DNA of 12,298 nt from Acetobacteraceae bacterium (lineage in GTDB: Bacteria; Pseudomonadota; Alphaproteobacteria; Acetobacterales; Acetobacteraceae). Every line of letters begins with the position of its first letter. Position 1 is the first letter of the stretch. A program made the position numbers and the translations under genes. Under the pieces are notes generated by a model, which was not told the origin of the DNA, made no database searches, and saw only the letters and a program-made list of their open reading frames with translations. The stretch covers positions 1 to 12,298 of the forward strand of contig JADGHI010000067.1 in the NCBI GenBank assembly GCA_019689515.1. Direction: 5' to 3'. Shown one piece after another: positions 8,392 through 12,298 of the stretch.

Positions 8392-8912
8392 GGCGATGGA
8401 ACAGGGCTCACATCCGTGCGCGCATTGCGTAAGTGGACCGGATGACGCCGCGCCGTCGCCGGCACGATTGCAGCGGTTTCCGGCGGCGGCCGGATCGGTC
8501 GGCCGCGCCAGTGCCCCGAACGTCCGGACGCGTATCAGTGCTGGCGCGCAAGGCGTCGCGCATCGCAGCCTGCGCCTAGCGTCTCGCGGTCGCGCCCTCA
8601 GGCGCCGCCTGCTGCGAAATCCTCCCCATCGCCGGGCATGGTCCGTTCAGCCACGCCCACCGGCCGGTCGGCGAGAATGTGCCCATTCACCACCTTGGTG
8701 AGGCGGTCGCAGCAGCGCGCAGGGCGCGGGTCGCTAGGCGACGATTAGGTCTGTATCCGGCCCTCAAGTAGGACGCGGAAGACTGTGATCCATACGAAGG
8801 GCAGCCCGCGACTGTTGATCGCGGTACGACACGCACGCGCCGCTCTTCGCGCGCGGAACTTCGCACGCCGATAAAGGGCATGACCAGGGCAGCCAATGCC
8901 AGGCGGCCCGTC

Positions 8913-9152
8913 TCATCGGCTAGGGCGGCGTGGCCTGAGGCACCACGGCGCGCGCCGCGCCTCGGCCATCGCATCGGCACGGCTGATGCCGATGTCCCTC
9001 AGCGTGTGGTCATCGGCCTCGGCGAGCTGTCGTCGCGTCACGACGGTGCGGAGCAAGAGGGCGAACTGTCGTCGCAGGTTCGGCCATTCGCCCAGCTTGG
9101 GTAGCGCCGCGCCCAGGGACAGGGACACGTCGTCGTCGGTTCTGCTTGTCAT
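8913..9152 (-). CDS. Small DUF1127 (YjiS-like) protein
   Basis: A 79-residue basic protein. Its C-terminal half contains the DUF1127 core, RRQLAEADDHTLRDIGISRA then DAMAEARRAPW (about residues 39-70): an arginine-rich helix, an L-x-D-L/TLRDIG-type turn and a second helix. Short proteins with this domain are abundant in alphaproteobacteria, and some have been linked to RNA turnover and to phosphate or nitrogen metabolism. No function can be assigned here. The start is taken as the ATG at 9152 (MTSRTDDDVSLSLG). A longer frame begins at 9287, but its extra 45 residues are not DUF1127-like. The Shine-Dalgarno is weak (GGACGGACG). It points toward narG on the same strand, with a 613-bp gap, so it is probably a separate transcript. 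Confidence 0.75.
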   Translation of the reverse strand: MTSRTDDDVSLSLGAALPKLGEWPNLRRQFALLLRTVVTRRQLAEADDHTLRDIGISRADAMAEARRAPWCLRPRRPSR

Positions 9153-9325
9153 GCGACACGTCCGTCCGCAGAATGAAGCAGCGCGAAGGAACTCCCGCCA
9201 GCCGCCGGGCGGCCAGGAGAATTCCTGGAGAGCAATGGCAAGGACAAAGATTCCAGCCATTCCAACCGTGGCCCGGTGTGCCGCCATCCGGGTCGGGAGG
9301 GTGCCGCGCGAGGACGGCAGGACCG

Positions 9326-10294
9326 TTGCGAACCGCTACGAGGCCAAGGGACTTCGCCGCCAAGTTGCGCCTGACCGCAGCCGCGCTCGGCTGCGACAGC
9401 CAGAAGGCGCTGGACGCGGCATTCCGCGCCGCCGACCCGAACACCGCCTTCGACCTCGCGCGATCCTACAAGTGGATACAGGGACGGTCGCTGCCGCGCT
9501 CCCCCAGGCTCTACGCCGAATGGGCGAGGCTGCTGGACACCGGCCACACCGCTGATTGGCTCCTTGCCTGCGACCTCGATGCCTTCGTGCTGGCCGTCGC
9601 CTCCCGTTACGGGCTGTCGCCGGATGCGCTGCGCGAGCGGGTCGGAGCCGCCCCCGCGACGCGCGCGCTGGAGCCTCGGGATTCGTTCATGTGCGGCGCC
9701 TACGCCACCTATACGCGGGCGCAGTCACCCCATTTCGCTGGCCGGCTGCTGCGCGGCTCCATCGTCATCGTCCCGGCGCCGCGACCGGCCGACGGAATGG
9801 TGGCAACGCTGGTGCAGCACTTCGCGGGCATGCGCGCCGCCTTCGAAGGGCCGGCGCTCGTCATGGGCAGCGGCCTTGCGCTGCAGCTGCGCAGCACGAC
9901 GGGAACCCTTGCCCCGGCCTTCTGCGCCCTGTTCCGCCCGACGCCGCCCGCGAGCCTGCTGGCGGGCATGATCTGCAGCTACACCGCGCTGCATCCCGGC
10001 ACCCAGCCGCCCTACGCGACCCGCATCCTGGCGGTGCGGGTGCCCGATGCGGCAGCCGACACGATCGAGGCATCGAACCGATACCTCGACCTGCACGAGG
10101 ATCCCGGGCGCGACCTGGCCGCACTCGGGCTGCCGATCGCGGAAGCCGCGGACCTGCCGGCGCGCCTCGCCGCATGGGTCCAGGGCGACAAGGAGGCAGG
10201 CGCGGTCGGCACTCGCCTCTCGCCTGAAGAGTACGCGGAGCTGGTCGCTGCCTGCGACCGGCTGTGGATCTCCGCCCTCACCCGCGCCGCCTGA
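9326..10294 (+). CDS. Uncharacterised protein with a helical, possibly DNA-binding N-terminus
   Basis: About 322 residues; function not recognised. The first ~110 residues are helical and read like a divergent helix-turn-helix module (FAAKLRLTAAALGCDSQKAL, FDLARSYKWIQGRSLPRS, YAEWARLLDTG, YGLSPDALRERVG). The rest, from DSFMCGAYATYT (about residue 119), alternates short hydrophobic strands and helices (GSIVIVPAPRP, GLALQLRST, LFRPTPPASLLAGMICSYTA, RILAVRVPDAAAD) and could be a sensor or ligand-binding domain. No signal peptide or membrane segment is seen. The start is uncertain. The frame is open from 9146, but the first 60 codons are Arg/Gly/Pro-rich and unlike a conserved protein. A TTG at 9326 with GAGGA 11 bases upstream gives MRTATRPRDFAAKL; GTG at 9278 is an alternative. 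It is divergent from the DUF1127 gene. A transcription regulator role is an inference only. Confidence 0.7.
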   Translation: MRTATRPRDFAAKLRLTAAALGCDSQKALDAAFRAADPNTAFDLARSYKWIQGRSLPRSPRLYAEWARLLDTGHTADWLLACDLDAFVLAVASRYGLSPDALRERVGAAPATRALEPRDSFMCGAYATYTRAQSPHFAGRLLRGSIVIVPAPRPADGMVATLVQHFAGMRAAFEGPALVMGSGLALQLRSTTGTLAPAFCALFRPTPPASLLAGMICSYTALHPGTQPPYATRILAVRVPDAAADTIEASNRYLDLHEDPGRDLAALGLPIAEAADLPARLAAWVQGDKEAGAVGTRLSPEEYAELVAACDRLWISALTRAA

Positions 10295-10417
10295 GCACCC
10301 GAAGGGGCGCCATGCGCCTCGCCCGGCCAGCAGCGACGACCCTGGCCGCTGCCGCTACCGATCGCCCGGCCGAGCCTGCCTGAACATAAACTTCGCACGC
10401 ACCGGTCACGAGGACGC

Positions 10418-10443
10418 TCCGCGGCCCAACCTGCCGCGGATTT
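10418..10443 (+). terminator. Possible intrinsic terminator after the 9326-10294 gene
   Basis: TCCGCGG and CCGCGGA form a 7-bp GC-rich stem with a 9-base loop, followed by TTT on the plus strand. It lies about 125 bases past the stop codon, between two convergent genes. The T-run is short, so the call is weak. Confidence 0.3.
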
Positions 10444-10527
10444 CACCCCCCGGGTCCGGACGCCGCAGCGGATCGGGTTCGAAGCCGAACACCACTCCGC
10501 TGCAGGTCCTTGCCTGACGCGCGGCTT

Positions 10528-10543
10528 CACGCCTCCGGGCGTG
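10528..10543. terminator. Hairpin between convergent genes, next to the reductase 3' end
   Basis: CACGCC-TCCG-GGCGTG is a perfect 6-bp stem with a tetraloop, 24 bases past the stop of the minus-strand reductase gene. It has no T-run on either strand, so it may be a 3'-end stabilising or weak terminating structure. Nothing else was recognised in 10295-10566. Confidence 0.25.
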
Positions 10544-10566
10544 TCCCCCGTGGGCGGTCGCAGCGT

Positions 10567-11628
10567 CTAGCCGCCCGCCGGCGCCGCGACTCCCGCCTGT
10601 CCGCCCGGCGCGCTCGCCAGCGGCACGCCCTTCGACGTCGAGTACTCGAAATGCAGCTCCTGCCCGGGGAAGATCCGCGAATACATCGCGTGCGCCGCCA
10701 TCGCCGCCTCGGAGAAGCCCTGCAGGATCAGCTTGAGCTTGCCCGGATAGGTCGCAACATCGCCGATCGCATACACGCCAGGCAGGCTCGTCTCGTTCGT
10801 CGCCGGGTTCACGCGGATGTGGTTGCGGTCGAGCGCAAGCCCCCATTTCGCGATCGGCCCGAGCTCCATGGAGAGCCCGAAGAAGGCCAGCAGGTGATCG
10901 GCCTCCACCCGCCGCGTCTCGCCCTTCAGCGTCGCCAGCACCACCGCCGAGAGCTGCCCCGCCTCGCCCTCCAGCCCGTGGAGCTGGTAGGGGATCGCCA
11001 GGTCCACCTCCCCCCGCGCCGCGGCGGCCTCGAGCTGCGCGGCGGTTTCCGGGGCGGCGCGGAATTTCGGCCGGCGGTGCACCACCGTCACCCGCGCCGC
11101 GATCTGCTTGAGCGACAGCGCCCAGTCCACCGCGGAATCGCCGCCGCCCGCGATCACCACGCGCTTGCCGCGGAAGTCCTCGCGCCGCGCGACCAGGTAG
11201 CGCACCGCGCCGCTCGCCTCGAACTCCTCGATCCGCGGGAGCGGCGGCCGGTTCGGGCCGAAGGCTCCGGCGCCAGCGGCGATCACCACCGCCTTGCAGC
11301 GGATCGTATCCCCCGCCGAGGTGCCGAGCACGAAGCCACCGCCCTCCTCCCGCAGGCTCTCCACCCTCCGGCCGAGCAGGTAGAGCGGCGTGAAGGGCGC
11401 GGCCTGGCGCTCCAGCCGCTCGATCAGCTCGGCGGCGCCGATCTCCGGATGCGCCGGGATGTCGTAGATCGGCTTCTCCGGATACAGCGCCGTGCACTGC
11501 CCGCCGATGGCGTCGAGCGCGTCCACCACCACGCAGCGCATGCGCAGCATGCCGCACTCGAACACCGCGAACAGGCCGATCGGCCCCGCGCCGATGATCG
11601 CGACATCGGTCTCGACCGTTGCGGGCAT
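10567..11628 (-). CDS. Thioredoxin-reductase-type ferredoxin/flavodoxin-NADP+ reductase
   Basis: A 353-residue cytoplasmic FAD enzyme that passes electrons between NADPH and ferredoxin or flavodoxin. Residues 13-18 (GAGPIG) begin the FAD Rossmann fold, followed by GGQCTALYPEKPIYDIPAHP, a block typical of the TrxR-like ferredoxin reductases (YumC/Bacillus type). The NADP site is GGGDSAVDWALSL, with the downstream HRR that reads the NADP 2'-phosphate. The C-terminal FAD motif is YAIGDVATYPGK then LKLILQGFSEAAMAAH. The CxxC redox pair of true thioredoxin reductases is absent, which fits the ferredoxin-reductase subgroup. The start is the ATG at 11628 with AGGGGAGAG just upstream; the frame stays open for about 158 more codons, but these are antisense to tsaE and to the intergenic region. 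Length is normal for the family. No functional link to the nar genes is visible. Confidence 0.93.
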   Translation of the reverse strand: MPATVETDVAIIGAGPIGLFAVFECGMLRMRCVVVDALDAIGGQCTALYPEKPIYDIPAHPEIGAAELIERLERQAAPFTPLYLLGRRVESLREEGGGFVLGTSAGDTIRCKAVVIAAGAGAFGPNRPPLPRIEEFEASGAVRYLVARREDFRGKRVVIAGGGDSAVDWALSLKQIAARVTVVHRRPKFRAAPETAAQLEAAAARGEVDLAIPYQLHGLEGEAGQLSAVVLATLKGETRRVEADHLLAFFGLSMELGPIAKWGLALDRNHIRVNPATNETSLPGVYAIGDVATYPGKLKLILQGFSEAAMAAHAMYSRIFPGQELHFEYSTSKGVPLASAPGGQAGVAAPAGG

Positions 11629-11631
11629 GAT

Positions 11632-11682
11632 CTCTCCCCTTTTCCCGCCGGACCTGATAGACGACCCGCCAGACGGGATCAA
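11632..11682 (-). promoter_or_regulatory. Probable sigma-70-type promoter and Shine-Dalgarno of the reductase gene
   Basis: On the minus strand, TTGATC (11682-11677) and TATCAG (11659-11654) are separated by exactly 17 bases. A start site around 11647 would leave a leader of about 20 bases holding AGGGGAGAG (11640-11632) before the ATG at 11628. The -35 and -10 elements match the consensus only in part. The rest of the divergent gap, 11683-11832, shows nothing I recognise. Confidence 0.4.
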
Positions 11683-11832
11683 AGCCGGAACACCAGACTT
11701 GAGGGGCAGGCCGAGCGGCGGGCACACTCCGGCCGGGACCGCGCGAGCCGCCGAGTCGGCAACCGGCGGGCCTTGCGGCCGGGCCGCAATTCGCGCCTCG
11801 GTCGGCATCGGGCCCGCCCTTCGACGCGAGCG

Positions 11833-12298
11833 ATGGAAGAGCAGTTCAAGGTGCATCTCTCTGATCTGGCGGCGACCCGCGCACTGGCGGCGCGACTCGC
11901 CCAGGCGCTTCGACCGGGCGACGTGGTGCTGCTGGAAGGCCCGCTCGGCGCAGGCAAGAGCGAGTTCGCGCGCGCCCTGTTGCGGGCCGCCACCGCCGAC
12001 CCGGACCTCGAAGTGCCGAGCCCGAGCTTCACCCTCGTGCAGCATTACGACCTGCCGGGGCATCTCGGCCCGGCCTGGCATTTCGACCTCTACCGGCTCC
12101 ATAGCCCGGAGGAGGTGACGGAACTCGGCTGGGAGGAGGCGCGGCAGGGCGTGGCGTTGGTGGAGTGGCCGGACCGCCTCGGCCCGCTCGCCCCGGAAGG
12201 GGCGCTCCGCATCGCGCTCGCACCGGGCGCGGGCGAGGAGGAGCGCGAGGCGGTCCTCTCCGGCTGGCCGGCGGCCCGGCTCGCCCCGCTGGTGCTCG
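11833..12298 (+). CDS. tsaE: tRNA threonylcarbamoyladenosine biosynthesis ATPase TsaE (partial, cut by right edge)
   Basis: Essential ATPase that works with TsaB and TsaD (plus TsaC) to make t6A at position 37 of ANN-decoding tRNAs. The first 155 residues are visible, which is almost the usual full length. Walker A is GPLGAGKS at residues 36-43, preceded by the strand DVVLLE. The family blocks VPSPSFTLVQHYD (a conserved Ser/Thr-rich loop), WHFDLYRL then HSPEEVTELGWEEA, and ALVEWPDRLG follow in the usual order. The start is the ATG at 11833; no good Shine-Dalgarno precedes it, so the start is less sure than the identity. It is divergent from the reductase gene, with 204 bases between the two starts. 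Confidence 0.95.
   Translation, partial: MEEQFKVHLSDLAATRALAARLAQALRPGDVVLLEGPLGAGKSEFARALLRAATADPDLEVPSPSFTLVQHYDLPGHLGPAWHFDLYRLHSPEEVTELGWEEARQGVALVEWPDRLGPLAPEGALRIALAPGAGEEEREAVLSGWPAARLAPLVL

Larger units (their letters stand above)
8300..8912. other. Gene-free region upstream of narG, presumed nar control region
   Basis: About 600 bp with no frame that reads like a conserved protein. The base pattern is irregular compared with the genes, and reading frames here lack family-like motifs. Next to narG it must contain the operon promoter. I found no clear FNR box, no sigma-54 element and no convincing sigma-70 pair, only the palindrome at 8379-8391 and a half-site-like TTGATCGCGG near 8815. 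On the minus strand, 8679-8708 encodes DRLTKVVNGH, which resembles the C-terminal end of IS66-family transposases and may be a decayed scar. Confidence 0.5.

Noticed and set aside
4487..8701. A 1404-codon open frame on the plus strand, antisense to narG
   Set aside because: It lies opposite an unambiguous NarG frame. Long antisense frames are expected in GC-rich genes with strong third-position GC bias, and the translation is Arg/Ala/Val/His-rich without any family motif.
8815..8830. TTGATCGCGGTACGA as an FNR/Anr box
   Set aside because: Only the left half-site matches; the right half (GTACG instead of ATCAA) does not. It is also more than 500 bases from narG.
8687..8980. A 97-codon minus-strand frame between DUF1127 and narG
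   Set aside because: It overlaps the DUF1127 gene in another frame, is Arg/Ala-rich, and has no Shine-Dalgarno or family-like motif.
9153..9287. Upstream extension of the DUF1127 protein to the ATG at 9287, including a short hydrophobic segment
   Set aside because: The extra 45 residues do not resemble DUF1127 proteins, which are usually 50-80 residues long, so the ATG at 9152 fits better. It cannot be fully excluded.
10470..10500. GGGTTCGAAGCCGAAC, which resembles a tRNA T-arm
   Set aside because: The stem is only 4 bp with an 8-base loop, and no acceptor, D or anticodon arm can be folded around it on either strand.
11358..11832. Idea that the reductase is a thioredoxin reductase (trxB)
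   Set aside because: The CxxC redox motif of thioredoxin reductases is absent, and the CTALYPEKPIYDIPAHP block points to the ferredoxin-NADP+ reductase subgroup.

Overview
The window is GC-rich DNA with the codon use of a high-GC alphaproteobacterium. The protein sequences look most like Acetobacteraceae (Roseomonas-type), which is an inference from residue patterns rather than from a database search. The organism can probably respire nitrate: the left two thirds of the window is a complete membrane-bound nitrate reductase operon on the minus strand.

Layout: reading the minus strand from about 8300 down to 1, the order is narG (catalytic subunit, TTG start), narH (Fe-S subunit), narJ (assembly chaperone), narI (cytochrome b subunit), an exported phosphatase-like protein, and narK (nitrate/nitrite transporter, cut by the window edge). 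The genes overlap by 1-4 bases or sit within 14 bases of each other, so they are probably one transcript with translational coupling. NarG, NarH and NarI keep every cofactor ligand I could check, at or within a residue of the positions known in the E. coli enzyme. The odd member is the phosphatase-like gene. It has a signal peptide and a tyrosine/dual-specificity phosphatase fold signature, but the catalytic Cys and Arg of the P-loop are missing, so it is probably not a working phosphatase.

Upstream of narG is about 600 bp without a convincing gene (8300-8912). It holds a strong Shine-Dalgarno for narG, a perfect 13-bp palindrome about 80 bp upstream of the start, and possibly a transposase scar. 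Beyond it are a small DUF1127 protein on the minus strand and a divergent uncharacterised 322-residue protein on the plus strand. That protein has a helical N-terminus that could bind DNA and a C-terminal half that could be a ligand-binding domain.

The right end holds a thioredoxin-reductase-type ferredoxin/flavodoxin-NADP+ reductase on the minus strand, with a plausible sigma-70 promoter, and divergent from it the start of tsaE (tRNA t6A ATPase), cut by the right edge. These two look like ordinary chromosomal housekeeping genes and are not obviously linked to nitrate respiration. No CRISPR array, rRNA, tRNA or intact mobile element was seen.
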